NCBI GenBank assembly: GCA_004357365.1
Contig: SMVT01000083.1
Coordinates: 1 to 7,157, forward strand
Direction: 5' to 3'
Source: Nitrospina sp.
GTDB lineage: Bacteria > Nitrospinota > Nitrospinia > Nitrospinales > Nitrospinaceae
DNA length: 7,157 nt
This document shows, piece after piece, positions 1-5,724 of the stretch. Each line of letters begins with the position of its first letter. The first letter of the stretch is position 1. Below the pieces are notes generated by a model. It had not been told where the DNA came from, did no database searches, and saw nothing but the letters and a program-made list of their open reading frames with translations. Position numbers and translations under genes: made by a program.

Positions 1-612
1 AAACTTCTGCAAGAGAATAATCAGCGATTGCGTTTCCTGTCCAAAGAGGAAAGCCAAACATTGATTGATGCTTGTAGTCCTCACCTACAGCCTATTGTGG
101 TAACAGCACTCAATACAGGGATGCGAAAGGAGGAAATCCTGTCCCTTGAATGGGACAAGCATATTGACCTGAAACATGGGTTCATCTTGCTTGATAAGAC
201 CAAAAACGGTGACCGTAGGGAAATTCCAATCAACCAGACCTTGAGGCAAACCTTGCAGAGGATCGTAAGACGGTTGGATAGTCCATATGTATTTACCAGC
301 AGTAATGGGAATCGGTTTAAAGATTGCAAACGATCCTTTTATACCGCCCTGAGAAAAACAGGGATCAAGGATTTCCGGTTTCACGACCTACGTCATACCT
401 TTGCCAGTAGGTTGGTTATGGCCGGTGTGGACATTACAACTATCAAGGAACTGCTAGGTCATAGGACATTGACCATGACTTTGCGGTATGCCCACCTTGC
501 TCCAGGCCACATGGTCAATGCAGTTGGTTTGCTGGATGAAAACGTCCAAGTAAAATCTACTGCACAATTAGTGCACAATTTGGGTAGAAGGGACCAAAGA
601 GTAAATGGCTAA
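1..612 (+). CDS. Tyrosine recombinase/integrase, 3' portion (5' end outside window)
   Basis: This is the C-terminal catalytic domain of a phage-type site-specific tyrosine recombinase, which cuts and rejoins DNA through a tyrosine-DNA covalent intermediate. The frame is open to the window edge. The first residues (KLLQENNQRLRFLS) are typical of the linker just before the catalytic domain, so the gene starts further left; the TTG at 28 is probably not the start. Counting from that TTG, the catalytic set is complete: R33 in GMRKEE, a beta-hairpin lysine (K59) in TKNGDRREIPI, H119 and R122 in HDLRH, H145 in LLGHR, and nucleophile Y154 in RYAHL. The gene is visibly more A/T-rich than those to its right, which fits horizontal transfer. 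It ends 17 bases from the 3' end of a convergent tRNA-Phe, so it is probably the integrase of an element inserted there. Family assignment is firm; the nature of the element (prophage, ICE or island) cannot be seen. Confidence 0.93.
   Translation, partial: KLLQENNQRLRFLSKEESQTLIDACSPHLQPIVVTALNTGMRKEEILSLEWDKHIDLKHGFILLDKTKNGDRREIPINQTLRQTLQRIVRRLDSPYVFTSSNGNRFKDCKRSFYTALRKTGIKDFRFHDLRHTFASRLVMAGVDITTIKELLGHRTLTMTLRYAHLAPGHMVNAVGLLDENVQVKSTAQLVHNLGRRDQRVNG
561..580. repeat. Two 9-bp direct repeats at 11-bp spacing near the integrase end
   Basis: The 9-mer TGCACAATT occurs at 561-569 and again at 572-580, a spacing close to one helical turn, inside the last codons of the integrase gene and about 50 bases from the tRNA. 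Short helically phased direct repeats beside an attachment site are typical of integrase arm-type or excisionase binding sites. That role is inferred; chance or coding constraint could also explain the pair. Confidence 0.35.
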
Positions 613-629
613 CTCTTTCACTCAAAAGG

Positions 630-702
<73 letters not shown>

Positions 703-750
703 TTTATGGTTTGTGGCTGGTTTCTACCTGATGCAGGCGAAGTTAGCGAA

Positions 751-777
751 ATTATCACAAAGCCCCGAGCCTGTCAA
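751..777 (-). promoter_or_regulatory. Putative sigma-70 promoter for tRNA-Phe
   Basis: On the minus strand there is a perfect -35 box TTGACA (777-772) and an extended -10 reading TGTGATAAT, with the GATAAT hexamer at 756-751. The spacer is 15 bases, slightly short, but the TG extension can compensate. Transcription would start near 744 and give a leader of about 40 bases before the mature tRNA 5' end at 702. No other candidate gene lies on this strand here, so the assignment to the tRNA is reasonable. Confidence 0.5.
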
Positions 778-803
778 ATGGATTCCCCCGCCGCGCATTT
801 CCC

Positions 804-831
804 CTGAAATCCTTGATATTTTTGATATAAT
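804..831 (+). promoter_or_regulatory. Putative sigma-70 promoter for csrA-fliW
   Basis: A perfect TATAAT lies at 826-831, with a weak -35-like CTGAAA (4 of 6 matches) 16 bases upstream at 804-809. This places a start site near 838, about 40 bases before the csrA ATG. It is the only good -10 box in the gap, and the tRNA promoter lies divergently beside it. The -35 is poor, so the call is tentative. Confidence 0.4.
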
Positions 832-877
832 CCTCCAGACAACGCGTGTCCGCCCACCCCTTTCCACGGCCCGAACC

Positions 878-1114
878 ATGCTGGTACTCACCCGCAAAAT
901 CGGCGAAAGCCTCGCCATCAACCAAGACATCAAAATCACCGTCCTGGAAATCAAAGGCAAAACCGTGCGTCTGGGCATCGAGGCACCCAGCGACACCAAA
1001 GTGTACCGCGAGGAAATTTTCCTGAAAATCCAGGAAGAAAACCGGCAGGCCGCCGCCGCGAAATTCGATCCGTCGCAGGTCGGCCGCTGGACCCGGGACC
1101 AGTTGCAGTCATGA
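878..1114 (+). CDS. csrA: Carbon storage regulator CsrA (RsmA)
   Basis: CsrA is a small dimeric RNA-binding protein that binds GGA motifs in mRNA leaders and controls translation and stability, including of flagellin, carbon-flux and biofilm genes. The ATG at 878 gives the canonical start MLVLTRK. RNA-contacting residues are present: L4 and R6 in the first strand, and R44 in the VYREEI strand. The family motif LGIEAPSDTKVYREE is intact. At 78 residues it is longer than the roughly 61-residue enterobacterial form. The C-terminal extension (about 55-78) resembles longer CsrA proteins from organisms that use FliW as antagonist. No strong ribosome binding site is seen before the ATG. The stop overlaps the fliW start (ATGA), which implies translational coupling. 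An in-frame extension upstream to 713 exists but lacks family similarity and would run through the promoter region. Confidence 0.96.
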   Translation: MLVLTRKIGESLAINQDIKITVLEIKGKTVRLGIEAPSDTKVYREEIFLKIQEENRQAAAAKFDPSQVGRWTRDQLQS

Positions 1115-1557
1115 AATACACTTCCTCCCGTTTCGGCGAATTTGAAGTGACCGACGACGCCATTTTGAACATTCCTGACGGACTCTACGGGTTCGAGCAG
1201 GAAACACGGTTCGCCCTGCTTCCGTTCGATTCCAACATCGACTCCCCCCTGCAATGGCTCCACTCGCTCATTACGCCGGAGCTGGCGTTCGTCGTCACCG
1301 ATCCCGTCCTGTTCCTTCCCGATTACGAAGTGACTTTGACGGCGGACGACCGGCGCACGATCGGGCTCGGGGAGGAGGACACGTTTCAGGTCCGGATCAT
1401 CGTTACAGTGCCGGAGGATTACCGGCGGATGACCGGCAACTTTCTCGCGCCGCTGGTCATTCATCCGGGCCTGAACACCGGCAAACAACTGGTGCTGACC
1501 CGTCAGGATTACAACACCCAGCATCCGCTCCTTCCCGACGCCGTCCGCGATAACTGA
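1111..1557 (+). CDS. fliW: Flagellar assembly factor FliW
   Basis: FliW binds flagellin and also binds CsrA allosterically. When flagellin is exported, freed FliW sequesters CsrA and relieves repression of flagellin translation. The 148-residue length is normal for the family. The N-terminal strand pattern (RFGEFEV) is followed by the signature IPDGLYGFEQETRFALLPF (about 20-38), then the predicted beta-rich body with WLHSL, LAFVVTDP and PEDYRRMTGNFLAPLVI. The start overlaps the csrA stop by four bases, so it is probably translated by re-initiation; no independent ribosome binding site is evident. The order csrA then fliW is the reverse of the Bacillus arrangement but occurs elsewhere. No flagellar structural gene is visible on either side, the left neighbour being a tRNA. 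Confidence 0.95.
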   Translation: MKYTSSRFGEFEVTDDAILNIPDGLYGFEQETRFALLPFDSNIDSPLQWLHSLITPELAFVVTDPVLFLPDYEVTLTADDRRTIGLGEEDTFQVRIIVTVPEDYRRMTGNFLAPLVIHPGLNTGKQLVLTRQDYNTQHPLLPDAVRDN

Positions 1558-1591
1558 CACGTTTCATCATTTTCCTGTCACCCTTATATTT

Positions 1592-1619
1592 CACCGCAGA
1601 GTTCGCAGAGAGCGCGGAG
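1592..1619. repeat. Degenerate 9-bp tandem motif (CGCAGAG type)
   Basis: Three tandem units of about nine bases are recognisable: CCGCAGAG, TTCGCAGAG and AGCGCGGAG. From memory, this motif is widespread in intergenic DNA of unrelated bacteria, usually beside the CACAGATGAA-type motif found just downstream here. Its function is unknown. Confidence 0.6.
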
Positions 1620-1630
1620 AAAACCCCATG

Positions 1631-1663
1631 AACCACAGATGAACACAGATAAACACGGATGAA
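1631..1663. repeat. Three tandem 10-bp units (AACACAGATG type)
   Basis: The units AACCACAGATG, AACACAGATA and AACACGGATG follow each other directly, then GAA. This is a period-10 (one helical turn) tandem motif. It lies 11 bases after the CGCAGAG-type motif, a pairing I recall from many bacterial genomes. It is not coding in any convincing frame. Confidence 0.65.
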
Positions 1664-1674
1664 TGCTAAATATT

Positions 1675-1790
1675 CCTTCCCTTACTAAGGGGAGGATACA
1701 GGTGGGGTTGCCGGGCAATGCCCGGAGCTAATATTCTCCTCTCCCCTCATGGGGAGAGGATTAAGGTGAGGGGCCGGGCAACGCCCGGAG
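1675..1790. repeat. Two 53-bp direct repeat units, each a palindrome plus a GC hairpin
   Basis: Unit A (1675-1727) and unit B (1738-1790) have the same length and architecture. Each starts with a 9-bp-stem palindrome: 1675-1695 with one G-T pair in A, 1738-1759 perfect in B. Each then has an AGGTGGGG-like or AGGTGAGGGG spacer, and ends with the hairpin CCGGGCAATGCCCGG (1711-1725) or CCGGGCAACGCCCGG (1774-1788) followed by AG. The first palindromes differ in sequence but conserve pairing, which suggests selection or mobility at the level of structure. They resemble REP/MITE-like dispersed elements. Confidence 0.65.
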
Positions 1791-1875
1791 GAAATTTCGC
1801 AAAGGCGTTATGGCGAGATGGATAAGTTACTTTCGCCAGCCGAGGTTTTAAAATTACCTGCGGAGGTACTCCGCC

Positions 1876-2027
1876 GATCAATCGAGCCACTGCGAAAGCA
1901 CAGGAAGAATCCCCCCGGCCCCCTTTACAAGGGGGAGGTTATAACCTCCCCTGTTTCCCCTCCTTGGTAAGGAGGGGATATAATCCACTCGATAAATCGA
2001 GCAACTACAAAAGCCGAAGGAAAGAAT
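1876..2027. repeat. Degenerate direct repeat of about 35 bp flanking a palindrome cluster
   Basis: The segment 1876-1910 (core AATCGAGCCACTGCGAAAGC) recurs in degenerate form at 1991-2027 (core AATCGAGCAACTACAAAAGC). Both end in a GGAA-rich run and AGAAT. Together they bracket the palindrome cluster at 1919-1977. The arrangement suggests tandem units of a composite repeat, or two insertions of the same dispersed element. Confidence 0.55.
1919..1977. repeat. Cluster of three overlapping or adjacent palindromes
   Basis: Three palindromes are packed into 59 bases: 1919-1935 (CCCCCTT / AAGGGGG, 3-base loop), 1932-1951 (GGGGAGGTTATAACCTCCCC, a perfect 20-bp palindrome) and 1957-1977 (CCCCTCCTT / AAGGAGGGG, 9-bp stem, 3-base loop). 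The first and third are related units in opposite orientation joined through the central one, so the cluster looks like two dispersed-repeat units head to head. Confidence 0.7.
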
Positions 2028-2030
2028 GCG

Positions 2031-3353
2031 CTAGCGCACAGGGCCGGATGGCGGGGAGCCGAAGCGGGACAGGTGCCGGGCCAGCTCTTCCGGCGAACTG
2101 TGGACGTCGACATAGATATAACTGTGCCGCACCTTGGAGTTGAGCGCGAAGTTCACCCGGCCGAGCCCGGTGCCGTCGATCAGCATGACATCGGTGAACG
2201 GACGGCTCACCCGGTAATCGCGGTGATCCCGGACAAACGCGATGAAGTTTTTGAACCCCTGCGCGCAGTCGGCGGACAGCAATCCTTCCAGATCGCACAC
2301 GGCGCGCAGGCCGGTGGAGTTGTTCTTGGTCCGTTTCTCAAGTTTTTCGGCGAGGGTGATGCTGATCTGCACAGCCGTCTGATCCGGTTTGTTGGAAAAG
2401 ACCCGTATAATTTCTGCGGGAGGGAGATCGTACCGGAGGACGACGTCATGATCGTCTTTGATGAGCGTGTTGTGCTTATGGACGAGCACCTGTCCCCACA
2501 GTTTGCGTTTCAGGCCCGGATCGTTTCCCGCGATACTGAAATTTTTCGCGCCCTCGAGACATTGCTCCTGCACTAATTTTTTATCGCAGAAAAAATTGGG
2601 GACCTGCAAAACCGCCAGCGCTTTGCCGTATTGCTGTTTGATTTCCTGATAAATCTTTTTTTCCCGTGTCCAGGTCTCCACTGCGGGATCGTTCTGCAGG
2701 CGGTGTGTCATGGTTGCCGGAGGGTCGTCGTACTTCAATGTCAAAATCGAACGGTCTTTTTCCGGCAGATGCGTATCGGTGATGGCGACGGAAGCCCAGG
2801 ACATGCGGCTCATGCGGCGGTTCGGCTCCACCTCGGCCAGAGTCTGATACCCGCGCAGGCATTGCGCGTTGGAAATCCGGAAGGTGCAATACAGCTCCCG
2901 GATGCGCAAGCCGGATTGAATTCCTTGTTTCAATAAATGAACCTCCGCGATGAACTGTTTCTGTTTCTCCGGCGCGGGTTTTTCCCGCAGGGCACGAACC
3001 ATGTCCTCCTGCGATGCGTTCCACGGCACCAGCAGTGTATGAAACCCGCCACTGCGCAAAAACCGCGTACTGATGCCCACCATGGTCAGACCCGTGTCGG
3101 GCGCTTCCTTTAAAGCGGAAGCCAGGGTCGTCGTCCCCGCCAGGCAGTGGTCCACGCGTTGCGCTTCATCCCTGTTGGTACCGATATCCTCAAGGAAGGG
3201 AAAACATTCCAGGTTGGTGATGCCATAGCGTTGTTCCAGCTCCATTTTTTTCAACGCCAGCGTGTTGAACACATTGCCGGCAAAAACCGGCGCCGCCGCC
3301 AGAAACGACACGGCCAGCAACATCTGAATAACTGGATAACGAAAACGTCGCAT
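2031..3353 (-). CDS. Exported protein of four cysteine-pair repeats, function unknown
   Basis: I do not recognise a named family for this 440-residue protein. A cleavable signal peptide is clear: RRFRYP, a hydrophobic stretch (about 8-20), then a cleavage site near VFAG at 23-26. The mature part appears to consist of four repeats of about 100 residues. Each carries one cysteine pair early on: C50/C70, C156/C165, C256/C265 and C353/C363. After the second cysteine each repeat has a similar helix (CLAGTTTLA, CLRGYQTLA, CLEGAKNFS, CAQGFKNFI), then a beta-like stretch and a closing motif of the type YDDPPATMTHRLQND, YDLPPAEIIRVFSN or VHSSPEELARHLSRFG. The even cysteine count and export suggest four intrarepeat disulfides in the periplasm or at the surface. 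The ATG at 3353 has only a weak GAGAG four bases upstream. The gene is last in a minus-strand run, 88 bases after the peptidase gene, so it may work with it. Confidence 0.82.
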   Translation of the reverse strand: MRRFRYPVIQMLLAVSFLAAAPVFAGNVFNTLALKKMELEQRYGITNLECFPFLEDIGTNRDEAQRVDHCLAGTTTLASALKEAPDTGLTMVGISTRFLRSGGFHTLLVPWNASQEDMVRALREKPAPEKQKQFIAEVHLLKQGIQSGLRIRELYCTFRISNAQCLRGYQTLAEVEPNRRMSRMSWASVAITDTHLPEKDRSILTLKYDDPPATMTHRLQNDPAVETWTREKKIYQEIKQQYGKALAVLQVPNFFCDKKLVQEQCLEGAKNFSIAGNDPGLKRKLWGQVLVHKHNTLIKDDHDVVLRYDLPPAEIIRVFSNKPDQTAVQISITLAEKLEKRTKNNSTGLRAVCDLEGLLSADCAQGFKNFIAFVRDHRDYRVSRPFTDVMLIDGTGLGRVNFALNSKVRHSYIYVDVHSSPEELARHLSRFGSPPSGPVR

Positions 3354-3441
3354 GGCACTCTCGAGACAAAAGAGGGTTCTCCTAATACTGTCAAATTTCG
3401 AAGGTCAGGACAAGCCGAAAGGCAGGGAGTTATCGGGGGCC

Positions 3442-4395
3442 TCAACCGCCGGGGTGTTGCTGGATTTCCGCGAGGGTTTTGCGGAACACGTCCGCCAGCG
3501 GACCGCCCAGGCGGATGGCCTGGTGGATGACGTTCAGGGCTTCTTCTTTACGGTTCAGTTCCATGAGGATGTGGGCGAGATTGTTATAGGCGGGTCCCGC
3601 CTCGGGTGCGGCGCGGACGGCGGAACGAAACGCCTGCTCAGCACCGTTAAGATTTCCCCGCGCATACCGGCTGTTGCCGAGACCGATCCATACGGTGGGA
3701 TGGTGCGGCCAGCGGGCGGCCGCAGTAGCATAGGCGGTTTCAGCTTCGCCCCAGCGCTGCGTCTGCTCCAGCCCCACCACCGCTTTCAGGTAAACCCCGG
3801 CCTCTGCGGTGACTGGGAGTTTGTTCGGCGACAGGGTAAGAATGGCCCAGCGGCTCCACGGCCGCCAGGTTTCGGCGAAGGCGTCGAACGACAGTACTTC
3901 TCTCTTTTTCACCCCGGAGTGGAGGACGATTTCGCGCCGGTCCAGATCGTAGCCGATGACCACCGCGTAGTGCCAAGTGGTCTGCATGAAAGAACTCAGA
4001 CGTTGCAGGACGATGACTGGATGTCCCCCAGCCACTTCCTTTAAAATATATTCCAAACGGTGAACCGGGTACGCGACTCTGCCGTGGCGGCGGGCCGCCC
4101 CGATCATATCCGGCGGCAGACTGCCCTGGCGGCTGGCGGTGTACACCTGCGGTTTCAATTGCTCAGGGGTAACCGCCACGCCCGACCACTCCAAGGTCAT
4201 GGCGAGCGATGCCGGGCCGCATTGATACTGATCCTGGGGATGAAACGGGACATCGGTCAATTCGACGTTGCGGGGAATGTCGAGGCTCGCCGGCAACTCG
4301 ACCTTCGGCGGGGCGGTGGCGCAGCCGGCGGCCCACAAACCGGCCAGACCGGTCCACAGTAACCACCGAATGGGTAATGCCACCGCAGTTTTCAT
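3442..4395 (-). CDS. PA2778-type lipoprotein: C39-like cysteine peptidase with TPR repeats
   Basis: Residues are counted from the GTG at 4404. I prefer the ATG three codons later, at 4395, but the GTG directly after the upstream stop is possible. A lipobox (WAAGC, C28) follows a hydrophobic signal, so the protein is a lipoprotein. Residues 45-190 match the C39-like papain-fold domain: PFHPQDQYQCGPASLAMTL holds the probable oxyanion glutamine Q57 and nucleophile C62, and TWHYAVVIGYD holds catalytic H145. The usual C39 aspartate position after the next strand reads LHSG here, so the third catalytic residue is uncertain (D153 or D155 are candidates). Residues about 202-300 form three TPR units, for example PTVWIGLGNSRYARGN and PAYNNLAHILMELNRKEEAL, suggesting protein binding. 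It lies directly downstream of a PA2779-type gene, a known family pairing that suggests enzyme and partner. The natural substrate is not established to my knowledge. Confidence 0.88.
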   Translation of the reverse strand: MKTAVALPIRWLLWTGLAGLWAAGCATAPPKVELPASLDIPRNVELTDVPFHPQDQYQCGPASLAMTLEWSGVAVTPEQLKPQVYTASRQGSLPPDMIGAARRHGRVAYPVHRLEYILKEVAGGHPVIVLQRLSSFMQTTWHYAVVIGYDLDRREIVLHSGVKKREVLSFDAFAETWRPWSRWAILTLSPNKLPVTAEAGVYLKAVVGLEQTQRWGEAETAYATAAARWPHHPTVWIGLGNSRYARGNLNGAEQAFRSAVRAAPEAGPAYNNLAHILMELNRKEEALNVIHQAIRLGGPLADVFRKTLAEIQQHPGG

Positions 4396-4404
4396 AACGG
4401 ACAC

Positions 4405-4809
4405 TCAAATAAAGAAAATCCAGCAGAACGCCAGACAACCGATAACGGCCAAAGCGACCACCAGGGTGAAAATGTATCCCGCATCTTTCTCCCCCGAAGC
4501 TCTCCAGAGAGGATCGCCGCCGGCGTACTGCTCAATTTGCAGAATGACCGAGGCCACTTCGTCGTCGGTCATGCTGTTGACCCGGTTCAAGGCTTCGGTT
4601 CCGGACACCCCGAACGCCTGAAGCCGCTCCTGCACTTCCGTACGCTGGACCATGGAGATTAGCTGTTCGCGGTCACTAGGCTGGTTGGAGAGAGATTGCA
4701 TCGCCTGCCGGGTGCCCAGCATTTCGGCCTGAACCGAGGCGGGTACCCAGACCAGGATAGCGGTCAGCAGATAGACTCCGCAGACACCGATCGCTTGTTT
4801 GAGGAGCAT
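4405..4809 (-). CDS. PA2779-type small membrane protein, copy 1 (divergent tail)
   Basis: This is a 134-residue protein with a signal peptide (1-28, ending SVQA), a predicted helical extracytoplasmic domain (about 35-94) and a C-terminal membrane helix (about 111-133). The ATG at 4809 is chosen over in-frame upstream ATGs because it places the signal peptide at the N-terminus and has AAGGA nine bases upstream. The domain motif ALNRVNSMTDDEVASV matches PA2779-type proteins. It is nearly identical to copy 2 up to residue 94, then departs: where copies 2 and 3 have LPEGQG, this one has YAGGDPLWRASGEKDAG before a different membrane helix. Its stop directly abuts the peptidase gene, so the two are almost certainly co-transcribed. 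The role is unknown; processing or sensing by the neighbouring lipoprotein is an inference. Confidence 0.85.
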   Translation of the reverse strand: MLLKQAIGVCGVYLLTAILVWVPASVQAEMLGTRQAMQSLSNQPSDREQLISMVQRTEVQERLQAFGVSGTEALNRVNSMTDDEVASVILQIEQYAGGDPLWRASGEKDAGYIFTLVVALAVIGCLAFCWIFFI

Positions 4810-4849
4810 GATGTTTTTTCCTTGGTGGGAGCCTTCAGGTTTTTCCGGC
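4535..4849. repeat. 315-bp direct duplication, first copy
   Basis: This segment aligns without gaps to 5164-5478 at a constant offset of 629 bases. I count 23 differences, about 93% identity. It spans the coding sequence of copy 1 up to codon 91 plus about 40 bases of 5' leader including the ribosome binding site. The block 4544-4623 (80 bases) is identical in both copies, including synonymous positions. Confidence 0.9.
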
Positions 4850-5060
4850 TCACTAAAGGGTGCCGGCGGTTTTATATTTTCCGCCCTCGCCATTCTGTAT
4901 GGAGAAATGCCATCACCCTTCCATCCGCAACATTTTCCGGGAACCGAGCACAAATTTAATATTCTGCTTCCGGGGAGGAGGTGTCTTTTAAAGATTCTAC
5001 ATATGGACCAGGGTTATAGGTCGAGTTGCCGGGAGGAGCCTCAAGTGCGGCTCTCTCTAT

Positions 5061-5438
5061 TTATATTACTTTTAACAACCAAAGAAAAAAGACCACAAGG
5101 CCAGCAATCAAAAATATAGCAAGAATCGTTCCCCCTGTCCCCTGTCCCTCGGGAAGCTGGTCGATTTGCAGCATGACCGAGGCCACTTCGTCGTCGGTCA
5201 TGCTGTTGACCCGGTTCAAGGCTTCGGTTCCGGACACCCCGAACGCCTGAAGGCGCTCCTGAACTTCCGCGCGCTGGACCATGGAGATCAGTTGTTCGCG
5301 GTCACCAGGCTGGTTGGAGAGGGATTGCATCGCCTCCCGGGTGCCCAGCATTTCGGCCTGAACCGAGGCGGGGACCCAGACCATGATGGCGGCCAGCAGA
5401 TAGACACCGCAGACACAGGTGGTTTGTTTGAGTCGCAT
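5061..5438 (-). CDS. PA2779-type small membrane protein, copy 2
   Basis: This 125-residue protein has a signal peptide (1-28, ending SVQA), a helical domain (about 35-93), the glycine-rich stretch LPEGQGTGG (95-103) and a C-terminal membrane helix (about 104-122) ending LLKVI. The ATG at 5438 has AAGGA nine bases upstream, the same leader as copy 1; a longer in-frame start at 5543 would bury the signal peptide. Its length matches the usual size of about 125-135 residues for PA2779-type proteins, so it may be closest to the ancestral form. The 286-base gap to copy 3 and the 251-base gap to copy 1 hold no gene or clear terminator that I can see. Copies 1 and 2 probably arose by tandem duplication. 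The function is unknown. Confidence 0.86.
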   Translation of the reverse strand: MRLKQTTCVCGVYLLAAIMVWVPASVQAEMLGTREAMQSLSNQPGDREQLISMVQRAEVQERLQAFGVSGTEALNRVNSMTDDEVASVMLQIDQLPEGQGTGGTILAIFLIAGLVVFFLWLLKVI

Positions 5439-5478
5439 GATGTTTTTTCCTTGGTGAGAGCTTTCAGGTTTTTCCGGC
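5164..5478. repeat. 315-bp direct duplication, second copy
   Basis: This is the partner of 4535-4849. Similarity falls off sharply at 5479, about 40 bases upstream of the start codon, and at 5163, just before the LPEGQG codons, so the C-terminal tail was not shared or has since been replaced in one copy. Confidence 0.9.
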
Positions 5479-5724
5479 AACCAGGACGGCCCGGCCGGAG
5501 CTGCAGACAGACCCGTTCTAACCCGGTTCTCCGTAAAATGCAAATAAATCCTTTAGGCTTGTGGCTCGGACTATGTCGAAAAGGGTCGGAGTCAAGGAAA
5601 GTTCTAAAATTTTTTCAAAGCGATTCCCCGGCTAATGGATCGGGTTTAAATCCTTTTTCTCCCAATCTCAACGAAGGAAGTAAAATCCTCTCCACATCTC
5701 GTTCCAGAAACACCGCATTTGCCA

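Larger units (their letters stand above)
1558..2030. other. Repeat-rich intergenic region between convergent genes
   Basis: This stretch of about 470 bases lies between the convergent fliW and the four-repeat cysteine protein gene. I see no credible coding frame in it. It is filled with short tandem motifs, at least six hairpin-forming palindromes and degenerate direct repeats, described separately. None of the hairpins is followed by a convincing run of T on either strand, so I do not call an intrinsic terminator, although the hairpins could still separate the two convergent transcripts. Confidence 0.7.

Noticed and set aside
724..1560. A long minus-strand open frame of 278 codons opposite csrA-fliW
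   Set aside because: It is antisense to two clear family members, lacks recognisable domains and has low-complexity arginine/valine-rich composition typical of shadow frames in GC-rich DNA.
1651..1662. ACACGGATGA resembling the CsrA RNA-binding consensus, downstream of csrA-fliW
   Set aside because: It matches ACANGGANG well, but it is part of a tandem repeat I recall from many genomes regardless of csrA, it lies in a trailer and not a leader, and no hairpin presents the GGA.
1711..1725. GC-rich hairpin CCGGGCAATGCCCGG as an intrinsic terminator for fliW
   Set aside because: No run of T follows on either strand, and the same hairpin recurs in unit B as part of a repeat, so a repeat element explains it better.
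1671..2010. CRISPR-like array in the palindromic gap
   Set aside because: The repeats are not identical, the spacing is irregular, there are only two to three units of each type and no cas gene is present.
3352..4044. Plus-strand open frame of 230 codons opposite the peptidase gene
   Set aside because: It is the complement of a well-supported C39/TPR lipoprotein, with no ribosome binding site or recognisable domain.
4810..4953. Longer N-terminus for copy 1 starting at 4953
   Set aside because: It would place 48 residues before a clear signal peptide; the AAGGA site and the shared leader with copy 2 support the start at 4809.
4985..5030. Possible promoter upstream of copy 1 (TAGAAT on the minus strand)
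   Set aside because: The -10-like box has no acceptable -35 at normal spacing, so read-through from copy 2 is equally likely.
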